Assembly: GCA_037501455.1 (NCBI GenBank)
Contig: CM074864.1
Span: 25,972,001 to 26,036,000, forward strand
DNA from: Lantana camara
Lineage: Eukaryota > Streptophyta > Magnoliopsida > Lamiales > Verbenaceae
Direction of reading: 5' to 3'
DNA length: 64,000 bases
How positions within the stretch are numbered: the first letter of the stretch is position 1; each line of letters starts with the position of its first letter. Position numbers and translations under genes: made by a program. The notes beneath the pieces are model-generated. The model searched no databases. It saw nothing but the letters and a program-made list of their open reading frames with translations, and was not told the origin of the DNA. Below are positions 10,611-22,459 of the stretch, piece after piece.

Positions 10611-12760
10611 TGTAACATCCCAACTCTCCGGCTTTCCAGGTGCGACATCACGAGTGTGCTAAGTGCACTTTTAATTTAATTAAGTATGCCATTATGTGAA
10701 TTATTTGAATAATTCAATATTTATGATATGCCTTATATTTTACACTTAACGTTTTAAGACATTTTTAACTCGTTTTTAATCCGTTTTAAACCGTTTTCGA
10801 TTCCGATTTTTGTGATAATTTGATATGCATGAAATAAGTGAGTTATATATGTGTCTACATGCTTTATACGTGTTTTATAACTTGTTTACTTTAGTCTTTA
10901 TTTGTTTTAGTGAGACGGAACTTAAAGGGGGGCTAAAGAGCATTTAGAGCACCTTGGGTTCCGGGCGGCATAACTTGAGCTCGGGAATTCGGATTCGAAT
11001 TCCGACACCACCATTGGACTCATTTTGAGATTCGGGTTCGATGGAACAAGCCTTATATTTTTCGGTTTTGACCATAACTTATTCGTTTCTTGACCAAATG
11101 GGGTCATTCTTGGGCCCACATTACCACAACTTAACCCTCTCTCACCCTATAACCTTTGTATTTCAGTCCTTGGAAGAAGAAGAGAGAGAAGTAGCCAAAA
11201 TCCAAGAAGAAAGGAAGAAAAGAAGACCCCATACGTGATCCGTTTTGTCTGAATTTTAAACTGTAGAAAAATCTTCAAGTTTATAGCATTCTCTAATTAG
11301 AATCACCTTAAAATTCATCCTTTTTTGTGAGATATACCCTTTTGAAAACTGTGTCGCCACGTCGCCGGAATTCTTCTTTCGTTCAACTTCAAACCTACGC
11401 CATTTTCGTCTCGCTTTGAACCATGATTCGAGCTATATACCATTTGAAAGATCTATGTGTCTAGTTTCATTTCCAAGAAACAAAACTCAATTCTTATTTC
11501 TCAAACTCAAGTTATGATCGGTTTCGTACAGCTTGTCCGTTTTGAAAATTTTCAGTTTTTGGTCCATTTTCACCCGGAGCCACTCCTTGTGTTTTTCCTC
11601 CATTTTTCTTGTCCCTTTCCAACTTATAACTTGTTATAACATGAATATATATGTGTAATTTATCTTATATGCCTTAAGTTTTACATTTATGATGTGATTT
11701 CGATGCTTGTATACGAGTATGAACTTGATGCTTCCTTTGTTTGCAACGCTTGAGTTGATGCTTTTTTTATTCGATTCGTGTGATACTTTCTTGATTCTTT
11801 TATGATATGTATGCATTGTTATCATGTTATATGATGTTTTATGCCCATTTTATGAAATTTATGGATTCGTTTGACATGAAATATGTGAAATATGTAGTGA
11901 TATGCCTTGATATGAGTTAGACGCTACCTTATTGAATTGTATTCGCATAACTTGTATTCATATGCATTTTTCGAGCATTATATGGTTCATTTTGAGTCGA
12001 AGTTACCTTGTCATGTTTGTCTTGTTCAGAGAAGCTCCCCGTTGGTGATGAGGACGCTCAGTAGGTGTTGTTTTAGCCCTTTTCGTTATGTTAGTTTGTT
12101 ATGTATTAGTTCATGAAACGGGAGTGGATTCTTAATTAAATAAAATTTTATTGTTTTGGCCTTCGGCCTAACTCTTTTACACCCTATATCTAGTATCAAG
12201 TGTGAAAATATTTTAGAATGCAAAAACCATGCCCCGGTTCATGAACTCCCCTCTATGTTATGTGTTGTGCTTCGTATACATATGTACGTGTGCGTGTGTA
12301 GCCCCTCACTCAGTCAGTGTGACTGATCCCCTTCCTCATTATGTTTTTCGTTGCACGTTCCGGTCCGTTGGTTTGAGCTAGGCGGTTTGCTGTCTTTTGG
12401 GTCCTTGGTAGTCTTGGTCGGGTCTATTTTTGGTCTAGAGCATGTTCTGTATTGTATACTTTAGTATTTTGTAATTTGAATTATGTATTTGTAAACTTTT
12501 GGCCGTCGAGGCAAGTTTATATTAAATAGTTCCCGTTTTGTATAGCTTCATAATATGCATATGTTTGTTTCATTAATGCTTTCGCTCTTGTATGTTTATG
12601 TTATGCGCGCTCTGTTTGAGGGTTTAGACCGCCTAGCTTAGGAGGGTCTTTTGTTTGTCAACCGTTCGCTAGTGCTTGGTGCGTGTATAGATTCTCCATT
12701 TCTTTAGACTTGTCAGGCTCTAGTGCGGGGGATGTGGCGCCTTACGCTCGGGTTGCTACA
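10611..12760 (+). mobile_element. Solo Gypsy LTR inside the Copia LTR
   Basis: A 2,150-bp unit starts TGTAACATCC and ends GGTTGCTACA, with the sequence ggtgcgacatcacgag near its start and gtgcgggggatgtggcgcc near its end, both shared with other LTRs here. It is flanked by cgcag (10606-10610) and cgctg (12761-12765), a target duplication with one mismatch. There is no PBS or PPT, so it is a solo LTR left by LTR-LTR recombination. The conserved block discussed in the findings is at about 11395-11545. Short ORFs inside it (for example 11041-11238) are not supported as genes. Confidence 0.88.
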
Positions 12761-12794
12761 CGCTGCGCTTTCTGATCATATTTTTCCCAACAAG

Positions 12795-12806
12795 TGGTAT
12801 CAAAGC
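12795..12806 (+). other. Copia primer binding site (tRNA-Met type)
   Basis: tggtatcaaagc begins two bases after the LTR end at 12792 and matches the TGGTATCAGAGC complement of initiator tRNA-Met with one substitution. It marks the start of minus-strand DNA synthesis and the beginning of the internal region. Confidence 0.85.
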
Positions 12807-13045
12807 CACCTTACAAGGTCCATTTCTAATCTATCTTTTTGATATGAATTTGGTAAATATTCTTAGATTTGGATGCAATTGAGTATTTGTGAGTTTTTTA
12901 GAATTCCAAGAAAAAATTGAATCTATGGTTTTCCTAAAGTTTCTGAAAAACGTTTTCTGAAAATTTTGATTAGAACTGTCTTGAATCAAGCTTAATTAAA
13001 TCGTGTTTTTAATTCTGGATTGATTTGGTTTTAAAACTGGAAATT

Positions 13046-13370
13046 ATGAAACATGAAATCGCGTTACGAACACGCAAGGCTTAGGAGTGCTAAGGCGTCG
13101 CACGCCCAGCACCTCCCGCAACCGTGCGGGAGCTATCACCGCCACCGCCTAGGCGCGTCCGACACTCCCTCCGGTAACCGCGCGGGAGGATCCAACCATC
13201 GCCCGGCCTGCTGGCCTGGCCACCCGCACACGACTCGCGCTTGAGTAGCGCACGCATGCCGGCAGCCTTGCTACCTGGCGCGCTGTGCGCGCACACTCGC
13301 GAGCAAGGTTGCGTGGGCAGCCGGGCTGGCGGGTGGGTGATTCCGGGGCGGGAACGGGTTGTGGCTCGTT
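13046..13370. other. GC-rich hairpin island in the Copia leader
   Basis: This block is far richer in GC than its AT-rich surroundings. It contains stem-loops, including a 7-bp stem CTCCCGC/GCGGGAG at 13113-13132, a similar stem around 13166-13188 and ggcgcgctgtgcgcgc near 13278. ORFs occur on both strands without recognisable domains. It may be a structured RNA leader element or captured foreign sequence. Confidence 0.6.
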
Positions 13371-13764
13371 TTCGTGTTTTAATAGGTCCAATCCCAATTT
13401 TTTTTTCTTTTAAAATCTGTTTTATTAAAATTAATATTATTTTTGAAATAATTTAAAATTTGGGATTTAGGAATTAAAACAGATTTAATTTTTTGGGAAA
13501 ATTCACACTTATTATTTTGAATAATTAAGAGATAAAATTATTAATTTCAGAAATTAATTGGAAATTTATTGATTTAATGATTCTTGGATTGTTTGAAAAG
13601 TCTCATGACCAAGAATTGCATCTAAGCCATGTTTCAAGTCATTAAGACTTGAAGCGAGGATTTTAATTATGGGTAAATTTAAATTCTTGCAATTTATGCA
13701 TGCTAGGTGATCATGGGTTTTAGTCTTGTGATGTTTTAATTTATGCACATGGATGGTTTATATT

Positions 13765-13885
13765 TGGGGTTGGAGCCCCATAGTTGCGTTTTCCAATTGG
13801 GGTCGGTGCCCCACTTATGTGCGTAATGCTATGTGTTTATTATGTGGCTTTCCATATTACTGTTTTGAGGCCGGGGTATGCCCCG
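13765..13885 (+). repeat. Array of GGGG/CCCC hairpins in the Copia leader
   Basis: Three stem-loops follow in order: TGGGGTTGGAGCCCCA (13765-13780), TGGGGTCGGTGCCCCA (13798-13813) and CGGGGTATGCCCCG (13872-13885). A fourth, of different sequence (GGAGCGGCTCC), lies near 14164. The first two share arms and differ in their loops, which suggests duplication of a hairpin unit. Confidence 0.75.
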
Positions 13886-15352
13886 TGTATTTGTCTATGG
13901 CCAATATAAAGATTGAGCCATATTATTTTATGCAAAGAGAGTAGATTATAGGAAAGTGATGTTTTTCTATTTTACTTTGAAGATTTGCACCCATGGAGTA
14001 AGATGGATCCATACAATAAGTAATATGGAGGCCATAAGTAAAGACCCCTCAAATTGTTAGGAGGGTTTCTATTAGTATAATAGATAGGGCATCGTTTTAT
14101 TTCCAACCCCCTTATGTGATTCAAACTGTTTTATGTGGCATGTATGTTAGAACTTGTGATTGTGGAGCGGCTCCCACATATCACGCAAAACATAGGTAGA
14201 ACCTATGATCATCTCATCTTAGTGTAATGCAATGTGTCATCCCGTCTCTTCGCTAAGCCAGGTATGACATCACGAGAGGGTTTCTGATGTTTTAATTTCT
14301 CGTTTGATTTAATTTATACGTCTATTTAATTGTTTAAGTAACTTATATGCCCTAATTGTTTAAGTTTTACGTTATGATTTCCGTATTTAATTCCTATTAC
14401 TTGATTTTAATTCCCGAACTTCGTAAATATGTGACATATTTGAATTATATGACTTATGAACTCATTTACGTGTTTATTTTTATTCGTTTATACATGTTTG
14501 ATTTGGCCGGAGACCATTTCTTTATTTTTGGGATTCTAGGGCCTAACGAGCTTTAGCGTGCCTTGGATTCTAGATGGCATATCTTGAGCTCGGGAATTCG
14601 GATTCGAATTTCGAAAGTGGTTCAGGACTCGTAACGAGAACTAAGGAACCTAACTTTGTAATTTTCTAAGCCCATTTACACCCCCGTATTTCCTCCGAAC
14701 CGAACAGCACGTGCAGGTTACCACCTCGGAGTATTTTGGGCATAACTCTTTCAATATTCAACATTTTGACTTGATTCTTGGCCTCACATCACCCCAACTT
14801 AATACACTACCACCCCGTCTACCCCCATTCTTGTTCAAGACAAGGAAAGAGAGTAAATTGAGCTCTAATCTCCATTTTTCTCCATCATCTTCAAGAGGTA
14901 TGTGTACTTTTGGTATCTCCATCCTTGTGTGATCATTTTAAGCCATGAATCTTGAGTTATAACCTAGTTTTGATATAGATTTGAGCATGATAATGAATAG
15001 AAAGGGTTTAAATGTGTATTTGAAATTATATGCCAACTCTTGTGTTATTTGTTGACTCCAAGCTAGATATATGATCACATGAGCCTCATTAATGGTTATA
15101 TGAACTGAATTTAGTTGTTGGTTGCACGGTTGTTAAGTTTACATTTATGTTCTTAAGAAGTTTTGCAAGAAATTGGTTGAAACTCTTCCACATCTTGATC
15201 CCTCTTTGTTGTCGGTTGTTGTATAAAGTTTGGGGGCTAGAACTTGATAGTTTTGTGGCTGTTTTTTGTGGTTCTTGTGCTGCTTTGCTTCCCCTCCTTT
15301 CTCCACCTCGAAACAACCCTGCTGCTTCTCTTTTCCCCGTTGTCAACCTCTC

Positions 15353-15442
15353 CTCGGGTGGGTATCCTTTATGCAGAAACTTTCTGGACTGTTTTCCCCG
15401 GGCAGGTAACTTTTGCCTTGTGATTTGCCCGGCCGGTTACCC
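15353..15442 (+). repeat. CCCGG-type hairpin units in the solo LTR
   Basis: Three related units, ctcgggtgggtat (15353-15365), ccccgggcaggtaac (15396-15410) and gcccggccggttaccc (15427-15442), match the better-preserved CTACCCGCCCGGGTAG units at 48198-48320 in a related LTR. They lie at the same place, a short distance upstream of the conserved block. Confidence 0.65.
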
Positions 15443-16006
15443 CTTTATCTGAACTCCGTTTAACCTGATTTTCAGAAAAAATCAACCTCTTTGAGTCTAG
15501 AACACTCTCCAATTAGATTAACCTCAAAATTCATTCTAGATTGGGAGATATAATCGTTTGATTTTGGTGTCGCCACTTCGTCAAAATTCTACATTCGTTC
15601 AACTTCAAAACACCGCCACTTTCGGCTCCCTTTGAACTAAAATTCGTGCTCATATCTTTGAAAAGCCCTATGTGTCTAGTTTCATTCACAAGAAACAAAA
15701 CTTGATTCCCATTTCTCAAACTCATGTTATGCCCGATTTCCTACAGCTTGTTCATTTCGTTAAACTGTCAGCTTTGGCCTGTTTTCACTCGAAGCCCTAT
15801 TTTTGTGCTTTTATTCTGTTTTTCCCGTATCTTCTCACCCCGATTGTTATCCTAATATGTTAATATGTTGTAATATGTTATGTTTCATTAATTATTTTAA
15901 GTTTATGACCTTGTTTGGTAAGTGTAATTGTGAAATGAATTCATGATCGATATATGAAACGTTTAACGCATCCTTGCATCTCTTGTTATTTCCTTGAACA
16001 TCGAGC

Positions 16007-16011
16007 TTATG
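16007..16011. repeat. Left target-site duplication TTATG
   Basis: ttatg immediately precedes the Gypsy element and is repeated exactly at 26603-26607. A 5-bp direct repeat is the normal footprint of Ty3/Gypsy integrase. Confidence 0.9.
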
Positions 16012-19001
16012 TGTAGCACCCCGGAGCGTAGGGTCACCACATCCCCCTCACTCTGACCCGACACATATACAAAACGGGAAATCCGTATACATGCACCAGT
16101 CAAAGCGAACGGGAGACAAACAAACACACCTAAGCTAGGCGGAGTCTAACCCTTAAAAAAATGCACATTCGAATATCAAATTACAATCACATGCGGAAGC
16201 ATAATATTTCAGAACGATTCATGCACACGAGCCCATCACAGGCCATAACTGAGCAAATATATATCATTTACAAAAGCTATTCCAAAAGTTCAAGTCCGAC
16301 AGGGGCAATTTAAAACTTAACATCTAAGGTGACTAGGTCACAATATATACATGAACAAAATGTAGAGCGTATGCAAGTACAACCCAAAGACTAAACTCAA
16401 TGCTCCGCCTAGCTTTACCAAAGCATACCTGTACCAGCGAAACTAAAAGATGAAAAGGCGAGGAATCAGTCCACGACTGAGTGAGGGGTTAACCCACGCA
16501 CGTTATAGATATAACAGAGCAGAGCAGGTATCAAAATTCGAATGTTCATGAACCCAAGGATGGTTTTTGCATACCAAAACATTTTCTAAAGGCCAAAAGA
16601 TACATACGTATACAAAAGAAATCAAAATCGTATTCAGTCCATCCTTGTTTCACAAACTCAAAATAGAACAGAGCTCGGCGAGTACGAGGTTTCAAACCAC
16701 ATCCGTCAACATGCCCCAAAAATATAGGAAAAACAGAAATCAAAACATAATCCCGCTATCACACCATGGAAAGGAATGGAGTGCACCCCAATCCTTTCAT
16801 AAACACGTATACACTTCGAGACGGGGGCTCATGACTCCTACCCGCTCCTTCGATGGGGTTACCACCAGCTCAAGATAACTGACCTGTACCGAACGTCCTG
16901 GAAACAAGCAAGTAATCTCAAATGAAGACTATGCACAGGGCACGGTCCTGACGGCCCAATACCGTCCCAGGCTCCCTTACCCATAGTCTCCGGGCCCAAT
17001 ACACGAAGTATCCACAAGTATCAGGAGTGCACTTGCCATATCTTTCAATGGCTTATCTCGCAAGAGTACAGATATCACATTTTATCACTTTCAAGAGTTA
17101 CCACTTCTCAAAATCAAGGCATACATGGGCCCAAAATTATACACGTATCAAATAAAACCTTAAGGAGTGCAAATATCAAAAGTATACGTACATATATTAC
17201 CTTAATACATATCTATTCAGGCTAGAAAAAATCATATAGGGGTATTAGGCCATAACTAAAGCACACCTAACCTCACCTTTGACAAAAGAGATCCAAAGAT
17301 CAACACCGGGCACGGAAACGATCCTAAACCTCTGGCTCGAACTCTCCGGGGATCACCTCTGAACAAACAAAGAGAAAAACATGACAAAGAATCGATCATG
17401 AACCACTTAGACGCACGACGATGAAAAATGAATGCAATGGAATGCAAGAAATGAAATGCACTTGAGCAAGGATTACATTTAGGCATGCCGTGCTACAGAG
17501 AACAAATCACGGAGCATATTTTCAACTCATATCATAGCACCATAATCTTAACTGTACATAATTACATAATTTAACATGTTAGGAACAAGTTCGGTATGCA
17601 AAAATCATGAAAGAAATGGAAGAGAAGCTCAAACAAGGCTTCGGTTGCAAATCTAGTAAAAGCTGGTAGTTTTCTGAAAATGACCAGGCTGTAGGAAAAT
17701 CAAAATATCTTAAAATTTAGAAGTCCAAATTCAGTTTCGTTTTTTGGAAATGAAACTAGACACGTAGATCTTTCTGACCATATATGGCTCAATTTTTTAT
17801 TCAAAGCGGATCAAAACAGTTTATTGTTTAAAGTTGGCTGAACGCAGGATTTCGGCAGACTGGCGACACCATTTTGTATTGGGCATATCTCACTCTCCAG
17901 AATGAATTTTGACAAGCCGTAAAAAGGATAGTGTCCTAGACTCAATTTCAGTGCTTACAAATTCAGGCAATTCTAAGATGTTTTACATGGATAACAGATG
18001 CGAGAAAATCACTGCAGAAACTGTGAAACAGGGCAGAACAGGGGATTCTTTTGTAGGTTCGGTTTCTTCTTGTTCCAGGCCTCAAAAGTTGCATATAAGG
18101 TCCAGAAATCGTACATAAAGCATCTATAATATCAAATAAGGTAACATTCTGCAAATTTAACTTCAGTTTATGCAAGAATTATGAAGTTTATACTCTTAAA
18201 AGTCACACAACGGTCATCAACTTTCAGCAAGTGCACAAGAATCTCAAATTTCTCATAAATTCCTACACATAGCTGCACTTATAACTCCATGGCCACCATC
18301 TTAGAGACTGAACCTTGCTGAAATGGAAGTAGAAAGATGATGAGAGGCTCAATTCTTACCTTCCCTAACTGAAAATCGAAAGTGGAAGAGTTGGAGGACT
18401 TTCTTCTTCACTTGTCTTCAAAGAGGTTCTTCAATTTTTGGCAAGAAAGAAGAGAGCTGTTCGTGGGGAAAGAAAGGGAAGAAAATAGATTCTTTTGCTA
18501 CTGCTATGTCCTGCTTTGACGTGAGGAAAAGGGAAGCAAATAGGTGATGACGCATTTGAGATTAAGGAATTGCTGCCACTTGCTTTAACGTGAGCAAAAA
18601 GGGAAGCAAGGAGGTGATGAGGCTGATATTTAGGAGCTGCTGTCATTGCTTAAACATGAGGGAAAAATGGAAGCAAGTAGGTGAATAATCTAGGCTCAAT
18701 TCCAAGAGTAACCGGTTCACGTGGACCGGTTTTAGGGCATTGGGGTAGCAAACGGTCTTCGAAAATTATGAAACTAACATCAATCATCTTAAAACGTCAA
18801 AACGAGTCTAATGCCCAAAACGAATCTCAAATACCTCATCCCGAGATTAGGTTAATTCAAAGAGATTTGAAAGCGATCTATTGACGTTGTTATCCCAAAA
18901 CTAGCTTGATAGGGTTATGTTTGTTCTAATGGATTCTTCGGGCAAACATCCCGCAACCCTAGCACTCGTTAACCTAACCTTTAGACGAACAGGGTGTCAC
19001 A
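16012..19001 (-). repeat. 3' LTR of the complete Gypsy element
   Basis: In sense orientation it runs TGTGACACCC (19001) to GGGGTGCTACA (16012). The PPT abuts it at 19002. It contains the conserved LTR block (about 17690-17830) and three tandem degenerate units at 18495-18690. Short ORFs such as 16567-16878 recur in the other LTR only because the LTRs are copies. Confidence 0.94.
18495..18690 (-). repeat. Tandem degenerate repeat in the LTR, about three units
   Basis: Units of roughly 50-75 bases are built on gctgc...tgctttgacgtgag.aaaagggaagcaa.taggtgatga. They occur at about 18495-18570, 18571-18638 and 18639-18690. The same three units are in the other LTR at about 26098-26290, so the expansion predates this insertion. 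This LTR family has no obvious GC-rich palindrome array, and this repeat may take its place. Confidence 0.7.
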
Positions 19002-19018
19002 ACCTCCCCCCCTTAAAA
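19002..19018 (-). other. Polypurine tract of the complete Gypsy element
   Basis: On the minus strand the run ttttaagggggggaggt lies directly before the 3' LTR. It is closely similar to the PPTs at 49286 and 60735. Confidence 0.88.
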
Positions 19019-19039
19019 GAACATGCTCCCCAGGTTCAC

Positions 19040-20277
19040 TGCTCTGATCTGAACAACTCCAGATAGAGCTTCCTTATCTTTTCTTCAGTTTCCCAAGTGG
19101 CTTCTTCAGATTTCTGATCTTTCCATAACACTTTAACCAGTGGGATTTGTCAGCTTCCTAACTCTTGCATTTTTTGATCCATGATTCTCACCGGTTTCTT
19201 CATGATGGTTAGGTCCGGTTCAAGTTGTACATCTTCAATAGGGAGAATGGTTGATTCATCGGGGAAATACTTGCGGAGCTGTGAAACATGGAATAAATTA
19301 TGAATTTCGGTCATGTTCAGAGGCAAGTTCAATCTATATGCCATTTCTCCAACCCGTTCGAGGATTTCAAAAGGTCCAAGATAGCGGGGATTGAGCTTCC
19401 CACCATTACCAATACGGCTGAAACCTTTCCTTGGAGATGCTTTCAAGAAAACTCTATCTCCGACTTCGAATTCCAGGGGTCTTCTCCGACGATCGGTGTA
19501 AATCTTTTGACGATCTTACGTCGCTTTCATGCGTTGTTGAATTATTTGGATTTTCTCAATAGCTTTTTCGATAACCTTTGGAGATCTAGCTCGTTTAACG
19601 CCACCTTCCTTACTCCAATGCCAATCTTCCAAATCCCAAAAGAGAGGTGATCTACACATTCTTCCGTACAATGCCTCGTATGGAGCCATGCCAATTGATG
19701 CTTGATAACTGTTGTTGTAAGCAAATTCCACTAAAGATAAGTGCTCGTCCCAAGATTTTTGAAAGTCCAAAGCACAGGCTCTGAGAAAGTCCTCAAGATA
19801 CTTGATAAGTCTCTCTGATTGGCCATCCGTTTGGGGATGCGATGCGGTGCTGAAATTGAGTTTAGTCCCAAAACATCTTTGTAGATCTTGCCATAAACTA
19901 GCTGTAAAGCGAGGATCTCGGTCTGATACGATACTAACCGGCACGCCATGAAGTCTTATAATCTCTTTACAATACAACTCAACTAGCTTTTCTACTTTGT
20001 CGGACATTCTAACCTTGAGAAAGTGAGCTGATTTGGTTAATCGATCCATAACCACCCAAATCCCGTCGAACCCTCCTTTGACCCTCGGTAAACCAGATAT
20101 GAAATCCATAGTCACCTGTTCCCATTTCCACACCAGTATAGGAAGTGGTTGTAAAGTTCCTCCTGGCTTTTGATGCTCGGCTTTTACCTTTTGGCAAGTG
20201 AGGCAACGCCTTACAAAGTTAGCAACATCTCTCTTCATGCAGTTCCACCAATAGTACTGCTTCAAATCTCTTTACAT
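19040..20277 (-). pseudogene. Gypsy integrase and chromodomain
   Basis: The reading frame from about 20277 begins with a damaged HHCC finger (FVRRCLTCQKVKAEHQ). The catalytic core follows with D in TMDFISGLP, D in IVSDRDPRF and E in PQTDGQSER. Next come a GPFEIL module near 19370 and a chromodomain-like tail (QIPLVKVLWKDQKSEEATWE, about 19148-19090). Integrase inserts the cDNA, and chromodomains in this family are thought to bias insertion to heterochromatin. Nonsense codons occur after QRMKAT (about 19516) and after QELGS (about 19150). A frameshift separates it from RNase H near 20265. Confidence 0.92.
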
Positions 20278-21186
20278 TTTAGTTCCTCCCGGATGAATAG
20301 AATAGGCTGAACGGTGTGCCTCTTCAAGAACGAGAAGTTAAGTTCTTCTGGAACACAAACTCTGGTCTTAAACCGAAATAATCCCATATCATCGACCCCA
20401 AATTTTGATTCTGGATGATCTCTTGCCTGTAAAATTTGCCTCTGAATCCATGGATCTCTGGCTTGAGTATCTAACAGCATTTCTTTCAATTCTGGTTGCG
20501 CGGTAATGTTTGTTAATCGGACTTCTGAAATTATGATCTCGGAACCCTTACTTCTCGGACTAGCCTCGATGGTCGATATATTGACTTTCCTGCTTAATGC
20601 ATCAGCGACCACGTTAGCTTTTCTTGGATGGTACTGAATGATACAATCATAGTCTTTGAGAAATTCCATCCAACGTCTTTGCCTCATGTTAAGCTCCTTT
20701 TGTGTGAAGAGAAACTTGAGACTCTTATAGTCAGTGAAGACTTCAAACGTAGTGCCATAAAGATAGTGACGCCACTTTGCCAAAGCAAACACAACAGCCG
20801 CAAGCTCAAGATCATGAGTAGGGTAATTCTTCTCATGCTCTTTTAGTTTCCTTGAAGCATAAGCCACTACTCGATCGTTTTGCATTAGAACGTATCCAAG
20901 CCCTTCTTTAGAAGCATCTGAATACACCGCATAGCCTTTGGTACCCTTGGGTAAAGTAAGAACAGGTGCTAAAGTTAATGTTTCTTTTAGGGTTTGGAAG
21001 CTCTTATCGCATGCATCACTCCACTCAAACTGGGTCACTTTCTTTGTTAATCGGGTCAATGAGGCTGCGATCTTCAAAAAACCCTTCACAAATCGCCTGT
21101 ACTATCCTGCTAACCCGAGAAAACTTTGAATTTCGGAGGCATTTCTCGGTTTCTACCACCTCATAACGGATTCCACTTTTGTTGGA
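20262..21186 (-). pseudogene. Gypsy RT thumb and RNase H
   Basis: The open part (21089-20262) carries the connection and RNase H domains: [40 protein letters not shown] and [10 protein letters not shown] supply the acidic catalytic residues. Between 21186 and 21089 the same frame has [17 protein letters not shown] followed by a stop, and SEIQSFLGLAG followed by a stop. The 3' end shifts frame near 20300-20265, just before the integrase zinc finger. It removes the RNA strand of RNA:DNA hybrids in intact elements. Confidence 0.92.
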
Positions 21187-21750
21187 TCAACTTCCACTCC
21201 ATTGCCTGAAATGATATGCCGCAGGAATGCAAAACTCGCATTTACTGAACTTTGCAAACAACCGATGCTCTCTGAGGGTCCCGAGTACTCTTCTTAAATG
21301 TTGCGCATGCTCTTCTACGGACTTTGAATACACTAAGATGTCATCAATGAAAATAACCACAAACTTATCAAGAAATGACCTGAATACTCCGTGCATCATG
21401 TCCATGAATACCGCTGGAGCATTCGTCAATCCAAAAGGCATAACTACGAACTCATAATGTCCATAATGGGTGTTAAATCCTGTCTTAGGTATGTCTTCCT
21501 CCCGGATACGCAACTGATAGTAACCTTGCCTCAGATCAAGCTTTGAATAGACCTTAGACCCTTGCAAGAGATCAAACAACTGCTCAATGTGTGGTAGTGG
21601 ATACTTATTCTTGATTGTCATCCGATTCAGCTCACGGTAATCAATACACATACGCAATGACCCGTCCTTCTTTTTCAAGAATAACACTGGGGCGGCCCAT
21701 GGAGACGTGCTCGGTCGAATGTACCCACAAGCTAAGAGCTCATCTAGCTA
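21187..21750 (-). pseudogene. Gypsy reverse transcriptase
   Basis: The RT fingers and palm are well preserved: [50 protein letters not shown] and the catalytic [18 protein letters not shown] at about 21748 breaks the join to the upstream protease-linker frame. After KFSKCEFC a small deletion removes a few codons and shifts the frame, giving a stop at 21187. In a live element it copies genomic RNA into cDNA in virus-like particles. Confidence 0.93.
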
Positions 21751-22429
21751 CGTTTTCAACTCCTTCAATTCTGCAGGAGCCATTCTATATGGACTCTTCG
21801 CAAACGGTTCCGCACCGAGATGCAAATGGATAACAAACTCAATGTCTCTTCTGGGCGGTAGTGAACCTAACTGCTCGGGGAACACATCGAGAAACTCTTT
21901 CACAACCTCTGTTTCTTCTAGTTTATCCTGATCCTTCGGTTTGTTAAGAAGATAGGCCACATAACCTCTTGCTCCATCCCGTATTAATTTATTTGCCTCC
22001 ATGAATGAAATGAATGGACTGGACTTTACTCTTTCACCCGAAAATACCATCGAACCCAAAGAAATCTTCTTCTCATGATAATCTATGAAAGCTCTATGAC
22101 GATGTAACCAATCCATTGCTAAAATTACACCATACCTTTTCATCGGCATCTCAATCAAATCCGTCGGATATGTTTTACCTTCAATACTCACCGGGTACTC
22201 ACGAAAAACTCTATCGGTCACCAAGCTTCCTCTAAGAGGAGAGCTAACCACATACATATGCTCGACACATAAAGCGGGCAAAAGATAATGAAGTAGCTAT
22301 ATCCAGGGCAATGAATGAATGAGTTGCCCCGGGATCAAACAATGCATGTAATAATATGTCATGTATGGATATCGTACCTTCCACAACAGGAGTAAGATCA
22401 GGGTCAGGGCCGTCCTCTTCACCTCCCAA
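21751..22429 (-). pseudogene. Gypsy aspartic protease and linker
   Basis: The active-site region reads HALFDPGATHSFI, where the family normally has D-S/T-G-A, so the residue after the catalytic Asp is Pro. A frameshift near 22270-22290 separates this from the rest of the protease and the linker (VILAMDWLHRHRAFIDYHEK, then PPRRDIEFVIHLHLGAEP). A stop at 22460-22462 lies between it and gag in the same frame. The enzyme would have cut the Gag-Pol polyprotein. Confidence 0.88.
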
Positions 22430-22459
22430 CGCATAGGCCCGTACATGAACGGTAGCCTT

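Larger units (their letters stand above)
8363..12792 (+). repeat. Copia 5' LTR, interrupted by a solo Gypsy LTR
   Basis: The LTR begins TGTTGGGAATAG at 8363 and ends TTTTTCCCAACA at 12792, giving inverted termini TGTTGGGAA/TTCCCAACA. Removing the inserted solo LTR (10611-12760 plus one 5-bp duplication) leaves an LTR of about 2.27 kb. A tRNA-Met primer site follows 2 bases later, so this is the 5' LTR. Features inside it are three CACGTG G-boxes (9510-9537), an AT-rich palindrome array (about 9570-9790), and candidate TATA boxes ctatttatagg (10051-10061) and ctatatatgg (about 10176-10185). Confidence 0.88.
12807..14221 (+). other. Untranslated leader of the Copia element
   Basis: This 1.4 kb of internal sequence follows the PBS and shows no gag-like reading frame. 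It contains an AT-rich start, a sharply bounded GC-rich island (about 13046-13370), another AT-rich stretch, an array of GGGG..CCCC hairpins (13765-13885) and a GGAGCGGCTCC hairpin (about 14164-14174). The sequence is interrupted at 14221 and resumes at about 28382. A long non-coding leader is known from several large plant Copia and LARD elements. ORFs at 13053-13456 come from the GC island only. Confidence 0.65.

Noticed and set aside
15147..15452. 101-codon plus-strand ORF with hydrophobic and Cys-rich composition
   Set aside because: It lies across the leader and hairpin region of a solo LTR and has no domain or counterpart in related LTRs.
18681..18884. 67-codon ORF conserved at 26282-26485
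   Set aside because: The two copies are the paired LTRs of the complete Gypsy element; no homologous frame was found elsewhere in the window.
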